From Deltaproteobacteria bacterium (lineage in GTDB: Bacteria; Desulfobacterota; Syntrophia; Syntrophales; UBA5619): 16,184 nt of DNA. Made by a program: the position numbers and the translations under genes. The notes under the pieces were generated by a model. The model worked only from the letters and a program-made list of their open reading frames with translations, was not told the DNA's origin and did no database searches. Below are positions 8,236 to 13,841 of this stretch, one piece after another. How positions within the stretch are numbered: position 1 is the stretch's first letter; the number at the start of each line of letters is the position of its first letter. The stretch is taken from the NCBI GenBank assembly GCA_026388345.1, contig JAPLJY010000299.1, positions 1 to 16,184 on the forward strand, in the 5' to 3' direction.

Positions 8236-9108
8236 TTAGCGGGGGCGGTTCGTCAGATAGACGCCGCCGACCACCAACGCCGCTCCGGCCAGCAGGGAAA
8301 AGTTGATGGTCTCGCCGAGGATCAGCCATCCCAGAAAGACGCCGCTGATCGGGACGAGGTTGAGGAAGACGGATGCCCGCGAGAGGCCGATCGCCTGGAT
8401 GCCCTGATAGTACCAGAAAAAGCCGAGGACCGTCCCGAAAAAGGCGAGATAGAGGATCCCCGTCCAGTCCGTCAGGCTGAAACCGCCGGCCTGCTCCGTG
8501 ATGTTTTCGAGAAGGGCCGGGGGAAGCAGCGCTGCCGCGCCGATCAGGCAGGAGCAGGTGACCGCCGCGAGCGGCGTGAAATCCTTCATGATCACCTTTC
8601 CGATCAGGGTGTAGGCGACCCAGCTTGCGACGCAGCCTGTGATGTACAATTCTCCCCAGCCCACGCCGCCGGTGAAGAGCGCAAGGGGGTTCCCCCGGGA
8701 GATGACGAGCGTGGCGCCGCAGAGGCAGAGGATGATCCCCATAACCTTTCCCGAATGCAGTCTTTCCCGGAACAGCAGGGCGGACAGCAGGGAGATGAAG
8801 ACCGGATTGGTGGCCACGATGAGCGAGGCCCTGCCGGCGGTGATGGTTTTCATGCCGAGGAAGAAGAAAATGTTGTAGGCAAAGACCCCGGTCATGCCGA
8901 GGAGAATGGCCGGAATGATCTGATGACGTAGCAAGCGGGGGAGCCGTCCTTCCTTCCGGAGGATCAAGGCGATCAGAAAGAGGGATGCCGCGAAAAACCG
9001 CAGAAACGATGCGGAGAAGGGACCCACGTCCTGGGCGACGATCCGGGCCGCCACGAAGGTGCCGCCCCAGAAGATTGTGGTCAGGACGAGCTTGACGTAG
9101 ATGACCAT
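8236..9108 (-). CDS. EamA/DMT-family membrane transporter
   Basis: 290 residues from the preferred start, with about ten hydrophobic segments in two repeated EamA halves (roughly residues 5-135 and 145-285), the layout of drug/metabolite transporters of the inner membrane. Typical features are TTIFWGGTFVAARI near the N-terminus, PFSASFLRFFAASLFLI in segment two, and the second-half end LNLVPISGVFLGWLILGE. The substrate is unknown; exporters of amino acids or metabolites are common in this group. The start at 9108 (MVIYVKL) has GGGG upstream. A longer in-frame start at 9165 would have to be translated through a terminator-like hairpin and adds residues with no family likeness. Confidence 0.88.
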   Translation of the reverse strand: MVIYVKLVLTTIFWGGTFVAARIVAQDVGPFSASFLRFFAASLFLIALILRKEGRLPRLLRHQIIPAILLGMTGVFAYNIFFFLGMKTITAGRASLIVATNPVFISLLSALLFRERLHSGKVMGIILCLCGATLVISRGNPLALFTGGVGWGELYITGCVASWVAYTLIGKVIMKDFTPLAAVTCSCLIGAAALLPPALLENITEQAGGFSLTDWTGILYLAFFGTVLGFFWYYQGIQAIGLSRASVFLNLVPISGVFLGWLILGETINFSLLAGAALVVGGVYLTNRPR

Positions 9109-9125
9109 GAATGCCCCTGCATCAG

Positions 9126-9159
9126 AAAAAAGCCGGCCTCTCCCGGGGAGACGACCGGC
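9126..9159 (-). terminator. Terminator-like hairpin in the leader of the EamA transporter gene
   Basis: On the minus strand GCCGG (9155-9159) pairs with CCGGC (9132-9136), with a further inner stem TCTC/GAGA, and is followed directly by six T (9126-9131). This is a textbook intrinsic terminator shape. It ends only 17 bases before the EamA start codon at 9108, so it either ends transcription from a lost upstream gene or acts as an attenuator. Confidence 0.65.
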
Positions 9160-9175
9160 GCTCATTGACTGAAAG

Positions 9176-9204
9176 TCTTAATGAAATTGAGTCAGTCCTG
9201 TCAA
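9176..9204 (-). promoter_or_regulatory. Weak promoter candidate upstream of the EamA leader hairpin
   Basis: A consensus -35, TTGACA, lies at 9199-9204 on the minus strand. The matching -10 position (TTAAGA, 9176-9181, 17 bases away) is poor. If used, it would give a leader of about 60 bases containing the terminator-like hairpin. Confidence 0.3.
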
Positions 9205-9374
9205 GGGAAAAAACGACGGCGCCGAATCTTGCGCTGCCGTCAAACCTGTTGCGTATCGTCGGCGGAAGTCGCCGTGATCATATTCCCTCACCAAAGAATC
9301 ATCATCAAAATCATGTTTAAAATCATTGACAAACCATAGTTAAAGTGATTCAGTGAACCCACTTTTCGGCTGGT
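9205..9374. other. Intergenic stretch without recognised features
   Basis: With the following unaligned part up to about 9539, roughly 330 bases separate the transporter leader from the first integrase-like residues. I see AT-rich patches and no convincing gene, RNA or repeat. An open frame on the minus strand at 9340-9567 has no recognisable product. Confidence 0.4.
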
Positions 9375-9788
9375 TTGTTTCATCGTAAAACAGCAATCGG
9401 GTTCCTTCCACAGGCTTCAACAGGATCATGGGGCAGGGGAATGACCTCGTCGGGAGCGCCACAAAACACGGATTCCATCCATCGGATCGCAGCCGCGCCT
9501 GGGAAAAAGGACCGCATCCTTCCTGCCAATGCCCTGACTCGCCCAAGGCCGAAACTCCTCGATCCACTGCGGGAAGCCCTGCGCTCGCGACATTACAGCC
9601 GCCGGAGCTGGCAGAACTATTGCCATTGGGTCAAGCGTTTCATTGTGACGATGCTTCCCGAATCACTCAAGAGGCCGTTACAAGCCCTTTTACGGAAGGT
9701 CAAGGCGATTTACGAGAGAGACTTACACCAATCTCCTCGACCGCGGGCCGACTGGTGTTCGCAGCTCCGTCGATCTGTTATGATGTGA
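9375..9788 (+). pseudogene. Internally deleted integron integrase (tyrosine recombinase) remnant
   Basis: The 137-codon open frame has two blocks typical of integron integrases, joined directly. Residues 58-90 (PKLLDPLREALRSRHYSRRS, then NYCHWVKRFI; nt 9546-9644) match the N-terminal SAM-like core-binding region. Residues 91-118 (VTMLPESLKRPLQALLRKVK, then AIYERDL; from nt 9645) match the middle of the catalytic domain, IntI1 pattern ALMLPESLAPSLREQL. About 170 family residues between them are missing, including the box I Arg, and the chain ends before the box II H-x-x-R and the catalytic Tyr. It therefore cannot recombine. The first ~55 codons show no similarity and may be fortuitous. The gene points toward the cassettes, an orientation known in some chromosomal integrons but not in class 1. 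Confidence 0.75.
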
Positions 9789-9963
9789 TGAGGAGGATTT
9801 TATACCGATCCATATAAAACGCCTTCATAAAACAATGAGACATATGCAAATAGTTGATACAAAGATGCTTATGATCGCGTCGTTGACTTTTTCGTCGGTG
9901 TTTTATACGGCAAATATTGCGGTGTTTGGGGTTTTATACCGATCAAGATAAACATTGTTAGAT
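9789..9963 (+). repeat. attI-like region with iterated repeats and GTTAGAT junction
   Basis: TTTTATACCGATC occurs twice as a perfect 13-base direct repeat (9798-9810 and 9932-9944), with similarity continuing into ATAAA, and a third partial copy, TTTTATACGGC, at 9901-9911. The stretch ends in GTTAGAT (9957-9963), which fits the GTTRRRY core where integron integrases insert cassettes. No partner RYYYAAC arm is visible upstream, so this looks like attI rather than attC. A TTGACT (9883-9888) / TATACG (9904-9909) pair with a 15-base spacer is a weak cassette promoter candidate. Confidence 0.5.
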
Positions 9964-9992
9964 GATTTAAATCAAACATAAGGAGGAATAAA

Positions 9993-10619
9993 ATGGCAGT
10001 AAAACTTCCGTACTTATCCACGCCAGGCACAATAGACAACGCATTGGCCAAGATGAAGGCCGCCGCAACGCCTCCTACGTTTAATAACGATTTTGTTGCT
10101 GCAAAACTTCAAATCAAAGGAGGTGCCGGGAGTGTTCTCCCACCTTTTTTTAAGAAGATCGGGCTTGTGGCAGAAAGCGGATCACCAACATCTCTTTACC
10201 AAAAGCTTCGAAACCCAGCCACGGCTAAAGCGGCTATTGCTCAAGCAATTCGTACAGGATATAGACCTCTTTACGAAGTTAACGAGTACTGTCACGTCCT
10301 CAGTGACAAAGATCTCAAAGGTCTTATAATGCAGGTGACAGGTTTGGAAGAAGGTAACCGTATCGTAGAATTGATCCAGTCTACATTTTTGCGATTGAAG
10401 AAACATGCGGATTTTGACGCCGAACTGGTATCTTCGGGAGAGGATGAGGTTGCAACGGAAAAAGACGTAACAGGCGGTCGCGAATCGCGTGTGACAGCCG
10501 GAATTAGAGATTTTAGAATTGGATATACGATTAATTTGAACCTCCCCCCCACAACAAATATTGAGGTTTTTGATGCGATATTCCAAAGCCTCAGAAAGAA
10601 CCTGCTCCGTGATGAATAA
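9993..10619 (+). CDS. DUF5343 family protein (integron cassette gene)
   Basis: 208 residues, soluble. The N-terminal 150 residues fit DUF5343: KLPYLSTPGTIDNALAKMK, AATPPTFNNDFVAAKLQIKG, then YRPLYEVNEYCHVLSDKDLK and GLIMQVTGLE. The first part reads like winged-helix DNA-binding segments with a small helical linker, which is an inference. The end (LNLPPTTNIEVFDAIFQSLR) is a second conserved block. A strong AGGAGG at 9981-9986 lies 6 bases before the ATG. The stop codon overlaps the start of the HEPN gene by 8 bases, so the two are translationally coupled. Its function is not established; genome context with a HEPN RNase-like partner suggests an antitoxin or sensor role. Confidence 0.8.
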   Translation: MAVKLPYLSTPGTIDNALAKMKAAATPPTFNNDFVAAKLQIKGGAGSVLPPFFKKIGLVAESGSPTSLYQKLRNPATAKAAIAQAIRTGYRPLYEVNEYCHVLSDKDLKGLIMQVTGLEEGNRIVELIQSTFLRLKKHADFDAELVSSGEDEVATEKDVTGGRESRVTAGIRDFRIGYTINLNLPPTTNIEVFDAIFQSLRKNLLRDE

Positions 10620-11202
10620 ATCCAAAAACATCGCTCTTATCCAGTGTTTCGGTATGGCTAATCAGTTGGCCGAGATTAACCTTGACTCTATTGAGAAAAG
10701 GTATGGCATCGACCTTGGAAGGAAACCGCGCGACGAAGCGATCGATGAGAATTATTTCCCGCAATTTGATCAAGCAGTCCGTGACGAAGCCGCGGAGATG
10801 AGTAGACATTACGAGGTGTTCTATTGCCTGGAAAAAACTATTCGAGCCTTGATTTCCGACACCATAAGCGCTGCAGGAGATCCAAATTGGTGGGAAAGTG
10901 GGCGGGTACCCCCGAAACTCAAGGCGGATGTTGAATCTCGAATTCAAAGGGAAACGGATTCAGCCGTTACATTGCGTTCTGATGATCCCATTGATTACAC
11001 AACTTTTGGCGAGCTCGGGGAACTTATTAAAGCAAATTGGGACCTATTTGGCTCCATGTTCTCTAGTCAGAGAGCGGTAGAACGAGTCCTAGCGAATTTG
11101 AATGTTCTTCGCGGACCGATAGCACATTGCAGTGTATTGGTTGAAGATGAAGTAATACGCCTTGAACTTAGCTTGCGGGACTGGTTTCGCTTGATGAAAT
11201 GA
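10612..11202 (+). CDS. Swt1-type HEPN domain protein, candidate RNase (integron cassette gene)
   Basis: 196 residues, soluble. The central and C-terminal part resembles the Swt1 HEPN family: YCLEKTIRALISDTI (71-85), NWWESGRVPP (92-101), DYTTFGELGELIKANWDLF (128-146), and NVLRGPIAHCSVLVEDEVIR (164-183). The last contains R167-x4-H172, the motif that forms the active site of HEPN ribonucleases, so metal-independent RNA cleavage is plausible. ATG at 10612 is preferred; GTG at 10609 is an equal alternative. The upstream ribosome site is weak, in keeping with coupling to the DUF5343 gene it overlaps. The stop is followed 7 bases later by the attC site, as is normal for the last gene of a cassette. 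Confidence 0.75.
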   Translation: MNKSKNIALIQCFGMANQLAEINLDSIEKRYGIDLGRKPRDEAIDENYFPQFDQAVRDEAAEMSRHYEVFYCLEKTIRALISDTISAAGDPNWWESGRVPPKLKADVESRIQRETDSAVTLRSDDPIDYTTFGELGELIKANWDLFGSMFSSQRAVERVLANLNVLRGPIAHCSVLVEDEVIRLELSLRDWFRLMK

Positions 11203-11209
11203 AGATGCC

Positions 11210-11267
11210 ATCTAACAAACGGATGCAGGCGACGGCTAATCGCCGCCCCTGATCCTTAACGTTGGAC
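11210..11267 (+). other. Integron attC recombination site
   Basis: ATCTAAC (11210-11216) fits R'' (RYYYAAC) and GTTGGAC (11261-11267) fits R' (GTTRRRY); they pair with one wobble. Inside, GGATGCAGG faces CCTGATCC, complementary apart from one unpaired G, which is the extrahelical base typical of attC. A further stem, GGCGACG against CGCCGCC with one mismatch, closes on a loop GCTAAT. The 58-base length, symmetry and position after the HEPN stop are all characteristic. Confidence 0.85.
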
Positions 11268-11286
11268 AGCAGACCCAAGGGGGAAC

Positions 11287-11901
11287 ATGAGAATCTCGGT
11301 CATCCTTGCCCACCCGGACACGGGTAGCTTTAACCATGCCGTTGCGAAAACGGCGGTCGGAGAACTGAGCCGGGCCGGCCACGCCGTCAGCTTCCATGAC
11401 CTTTATGAAGAAGGGTTCGACCCCGTTCTTCCGGCCATCGAGATCCCAGCCGGGGCAGCTCTCTCGCACACGATTAAGGCGCACTGTCAGGAGATAGCGG
11501 CAGCGGAGGGCATCGTGATCGTGCATCCCAACTGGTGGGGACAGCCTCCTGCTATCCTCAAGGGCTGGATAGACCGGGTCATTCGTCCCGGCGTCGCGTA
11601 CGGTTTCCTCGCGGGTGACAGCGGCGAAGGAGTCCCCGTGGGTTTGCTCCGGGCGAAGACCGCGATCGTGTTCAACACCTCCAACACGCCCGCCGAACGT
11701 GAGCAAGCTGCCTTCGGCGATCCCCTGGAGCTGATCTGGAGGAACTGTGTGTTCGGTCTTTGCGGAGTGGACGATGTCCACCGCGAAGTGTTCGGCGTGG
11801 TTGTAACGAGCACCGAGGAGCAGCGCAATGAATGGCTGGGCCGGGTCAGCGGTCTGGTTGCCCGCTGTTTCCCGGCGACGGCCTCGTGCATTAAGGAGTG
11901 A
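11287..11901 (+). CDS. Flavodoxin-fold NAD(P)H oxidoreductase (quinone reductase-like)
   Basis: 204 residues matching the NAD(P)H dehydrogenase (quinone)/KefF/MdaB superfamily of flavodoxin-fold enzymes, which use FMN or FAD to reduce quinones or similar acceptors. The N-terminal ISVILAHPDTGSFNHAV is the phosphate-binding strand-loop, VIVHPNWWGQPPAILKGWID is the conserved flavin/dimer segment, and RVIRPGVAYGF follows it. The length is usual for the family. AAGGGGGA lies just before the ATG at 11287, 19 bases after the attC end, as expected for the first gene of a cassette. Codon use is GC-rich, unlike the preceding DUF5343/HEPN pair. The physiological acceptor is unknown. Confidence 0.88.
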   Translation: MRISVILAHPDTGSFNHAVAKTAVGELSRAGHAVSFHDLYEEGFDPVLPAIEIPAGAALSHTIKAHCQEIAAAEGIVIVHPNWWGQPPAILKGWIDRVIRPGVAYGFLAGDSGEGVPVGLLRAKTAIVFNTSNTPAEREQAAFGDPLELIWRNCVFGLCGVDDVHREVFGVVVTSTEEQRNEWLGRVSGLVARCFPATASCIKE

Positions 11902-11920
11902 CCTGCTCGCGGGCTTGCCC

Positions 11921-11991
11921 AATAACGGCATCAAGACGGACAACGCTTCACCTTGCCGCCAATGCCGTGCAGTCAGGCACTCCGGTTAGAG
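11921..11991 (+). other. Degenerate attC-like stretch between two cassette genes
   Basis: TAAC (11923-11926) and GTTAGAG (11985-11991) occupy the places of R'' and R', about 70 bases apart, between two genes of the array. Inside, ACGGCAT (11925-11931) and ATGCCGT (11962-11968) form a perfect inverted repeat. R' has G where a pyrimidine is expected and the inner arms do not pair as in a normal attC, so this is a decayed or chance site. Confidence 0.3.
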
Positions 11992-11999
11992 GAGTCAGT

Positions 12000-12329
12000 A
12001 TGCAAATATCAGACATCCCCTTCGGTACCACCGACTGGTCACAGATCCAGAAAACCGAGCACCAAGGCGAAACCGGGTTGGCCTACTGGCGCACTCAGCA
12101 CTTTGGGAACATCCGCGTTCGCATGGTTGAGTACACGCCTGGTTATCTCGCAGATCATTGGTGCAGCAAGGGTCACATCATCCTGTGTATCGACGGCGAG
12201 CTGCACACAGAACTCAAAGACGGTCGCAAGTTCACGCTGAAGCCGGGCATGAGCTACCAAGTCGCAGATAACGCAGAACCTCACCGCTCTTACACGGCAG
12301 TCGGGGCAAAGCTGTTTATCGTCGATTGA
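12000..12329 (+). CDS. DHCW-motif cupin fold protein
   Basis: 109 residues forming a single small cupin barrel. The family signature is clear: ADHWCSKGHIILCIDGELHT in the first conserved cupin motif, then PGMSYQVADNAEPHRSYTA and the C-terminal GAKLFIVD. His residues in these motifs could bind a metal, but the reaction is unknown. The ATG at 12000 is chosen because GAGGAG lies about 5 bases upstream and homology starts here; an in-frame extension to 11898 would run through the attC-like stretch. Genes of this family are, to my knowledge, common passengers of integron arrays, which agrees with the position. Confidence 0.88.
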   Translation: MQISDIPFGTTDWSQIQKTEHQGETGLAYWRTQHFGNIRVRMVEYTPGYLADHWCSKGHIILCIDGELHTELKDGRKFTLKPGMSYQVADNAEPHRSYTAVGAKLFIVD

Positions 12330-12341
12330 GAAACGTGCCGA

Positions 12342-12387
12342 AGGGCATGCAGCGGATCGCCAATAAAGCGGGTTTCCGCACATGCCT
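12342..12387. repeat. Imperfect hairpin after the cupin gene
   Basis: AGGGCATGCAGCGGA (12342-12356) pairs with TCCGCACATGCCT (12375-12387) with small bulges. It lies 12 bases after the cupin stop. There is no T run and no GTT core, so neither a terminator nor an attC call is secure; it may mark the old end of the cassette. Confidence 0.4.
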
Positions 12388-12408
12388 GCCGTGAGCCCAA
12401 AAAATTTA

Positions 12409-12436
12409 TTGATTTTATGTATACTGAAGGTATAAT
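12409..12436 (+). promoter_or_regulatory. brnTA promoter with small dyad
   Basis: TTGATT (12409-12414) and a perfect TATAAT (12431-12436) are separated by 16 bases. TATAC and GTATA (about 12420-12432) form a dyad overlapping the -10 box, a good place for autorepression by the antitoxin complex. The expected transcription start is only a few bases before the ATG at 12446. Confidence 0.6.
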
Positions 12437-12445
12437 TATTATACT

Positions 12446-12709
12446 ATGGAATTTGAATTTGATCCGATAAAAAGTAACAGCAATAAGGAAAAACATGGGC
12501 TTGACTTTTACGAAGCCCAAACCCTGTGGAATGATCCTGATTTAATTGAGATTCCAGTTAAAACCAGCGATGAACCAAGATTTCTGGTGATCGGCAATGT
12601 TTCAGGTAAGTACTGGTCAGGTGTTATTACTTATCGGTCTGAAAAGATAAGAATTATTTCGGTTCGACGATCCAGAAAAGAGGAGGTTGATATATATGAA
12701 AGCTCGTGA
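12446..12709 (+). CDS. brnT: BrnT family ribonuclease toxin
   Basis: 87 residues, typical for BrnT, the toxin of the type II BrnT/BrnA system that cuts RNA and arrests growth until neutralised. The family start EFEFDPIKSNSNKEKHGLDF is complete, with the K-H-G motif. The middle (RFLVIGNVSGKYWSGVITYR) and the C-terminal IRIISVRRSRKEEVDIYE also match. The start is fixed by homology; no Shine-Dalgarno is present and the promoter lies so close that the transcript may be almost leaderless. The last 14 bases overlap the antitoxin gene. The gene is AT-richer than its right-hand neighbours, a sign of horizontal origin. Confidence 0.9.
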   Translation: MEFEFDPIKSNSNKEKHGLDFYEAQTLWNDPDLIEIPVKTSDEPRFLVIGNVSGKYWSGVITYRSEKIRIISVRRSRKEEVDIYESS

Positions 12710-12920
12710 GTTTGACAAAAAATTTGATGAGGGCGGGGATATTTCCCAACAGCTTGATATATCAAAGGCAAGACGGCCGAAGCAGGAACAGAAAAGGGTA
12801 AATGTAGATTTTCCCGTGTGGATGATTCAATTGCTGGATAAAGAGGCAAGGCGTTTGGGTGTACCCAGACAATCTGTTATCAAAGTTTGGGTAGCAGAGC
12901 GTCTTGAAAAGGCGTCTTGA
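12696..12920 (+). CDS. brnA: BrnA-type ribbon-helix-helix antitoxin
   Basis: 74 residues. The C-terminal half (KRVNVDFPVWMIQLLDKEAR then RLGVPRQSVIKVWVAERLEK) is a ribbon-helix-helix DNA-binding domain of the CopG/BrnA kind, which would bind the promoter dyad. The N-terminal part is charged and should wrap the toxin. A perfect AGGAGG (12681-12686) lies 9 bases before the ATG at 12696; the TTG at 12687 is too close to it. The strong site here against none on brnT would favour antitoxin synthesis. It overlaps brnT by 14 bases and ends 32 bases before the YitT gene, so read-through into that gene is possible. Confidence 0.88.
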   Translation: MKAREFDKKFDEGGDISQQLDISKARRPKQEQKRVNVDFPVWMIQLLDKEARRLGVPRQSVIKVWVAERLEKAS

Positions 12921-12952
12921 ATATATCGTCTGCCAACGGGAGGAGAACGGAA

Positions 12953-13831
12953 ATGAAGGGTGTTTCCCAATGGGGCGGCTGGCCGGTCTTGAAGGACGTC
13001 GGCCGGAACCTGGTCCTGCTGAGCGCGGGAAGCGCGTTGACTGCCGTGGGGCTCAACGGGATCCTGATCCCCCACCGCTTCGTCAGCGGCGGGGTGACGG
13101 GGCTTGCGCTCGTTCTCCATTATCTCGTGCCGGCCCTCTCCGTCGCGCTGATCTACGCCGTCGCGAATGTGCCGCTTTTTCTGGCCGGCTGGTTTTTCAT
13201 CAGCCGCCGGTTCTTCTTCTACAGCATCGTCGGGACGATCATCTTTTCCGCCGCCGTCGCCTGGGTGGATCTCGGCGTCATTCCGGTCCAGGATCCGCTT
13301 CTGGCCGCCATCCTGGCCGGCATCATCCTGGGAACAGGGTCGGGGATCATCCTGAAGTCGCTCGGGTCGGCCGGCGGGACCGACATCCTGTCGGTGATCC
13401 TCCTTCAGCGTTTCTCCATTCGTCTGGGAACGACCCGGCTCGCCTTCAACATCCTGGTGCTGGCGGCGGCGGCTCTGCTCTTCTCCCTCGAGGACGCCCT
13501 CTATACGCTCATCTACCTCTACGTCTCCGCGCAGATCATGAACCTCGTGGTCACGGGCCTGAGCCAGCGGAAGGCGATCTTCATCATCTCGCCCCAGTGG
13601 CAGGAGATCTCCCGGGGGATCCTCGACGAGATCCACCGCGGGGTGACGATCCTCCGCGGTCAGGGGGGGTATTCGCAACAGGAGCAGAAAATCCTCTATA
13701 CGGTCGTGAACTTCCGGGAGCTGGCCACCTTGAAGCAGATCGTCCGCCGCAACGATCCGGACGCCTTCGTCGTCGTCACCGAGACCACGGAGGTGATGGG
13801 GCATCGCATCGGAAATCAGCCCCATTGGTGA
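12953..13831 (+). CDS. YitT family membrane protein (DUF2179)
   Basis: 292 residues from the preferred start. About five or six hydrophobic segments fill residues 15-205, with the conserved loops IPHRFVSGGVTGLA (39-52) and GSAGGTDILSVIL (138-150). A cytoplasmic DUF2179 domain follows (about 207-283), including HRGVTILRGQGGYS (228-241) and the terminal TEVMGHRI (279-286). The family is widespread and of unknown function, probably a transporter or small-molecule sensor in the inner membrane. AGGAG at 12941-12945 lies 7 bases before the ATG at 12953, better supported than the in-frame start at 12917. It is followed after 10 bases by the glutaminyl cyclase gene and probably forms a unit with it. 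Confidence 0.9.
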   Translation: MKGVSQWGGWPVLKDVGRNLVLLSAGSALTAVGLNGILIPHRFVSGGVTGLALVLHYLVPALSVALIYAVANVPLFLAGWFFISRRFFFYSIVGTIIFSAAVAWVDLGVIPVQDPLLAAILAGIILGTGSGIILKSLGSAGGTDILSVILLQRFSIRLGTTRLAFNILVLAAAALLFSLEDALYTLIYLYVSAQIMNLVVTGLSQRKAIFIISPQWQEISRGILDEIHRGVTILRGQGGYSQQEQKILYTVVNFRELATLKQIVRRNDPDAFVVVTETTEVMGHRIGNQPHW

Positions 13832-13841
13832 TCCCTTCATC

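Larger units (their letters stand above)
9540..12329 (+). mobile_element. Decayed chromosomal integron with gene cassettes
   Basis: The order is a dead integrase, an attI-like stretch ending in GTTAGAT, a two-gene cassette, a well-formed attC site (11210-11267), an oxidoreductase gene, a degenerate attC-like stretch and a DHCW cupin gene, all on one strand. Base composition changes sharply between the first cassette (AT-rich) and the next genes (GC-rich), as expected when cassettes come from different donors. The right end is not sharp; the BrnT/BrnA pair after it may or may not have belonged to the array. Confidence 0.65.

Noticed and set aside
9340..9567. 75-codon open frame on the minus strand before the integrase remnant
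   Set aside because: No recognisable product, no ribosome site, and it overlaps the integrase-like reading frame.
9428..9817. Second open frame over the integrase remnant (contains RLVFAAPSICYDVMRR)
   Set aside because: It could be a frameshifted scrap of the integrase C-terminal domain, but the resemblance is too short and weak to claim.
12342..12387. Hairpin after the cupin gene considered as a third attC
   Set aside because: It lacks both the RYYYAAC and GTTRRRY cores, so it is listed only as an inverted repeat.
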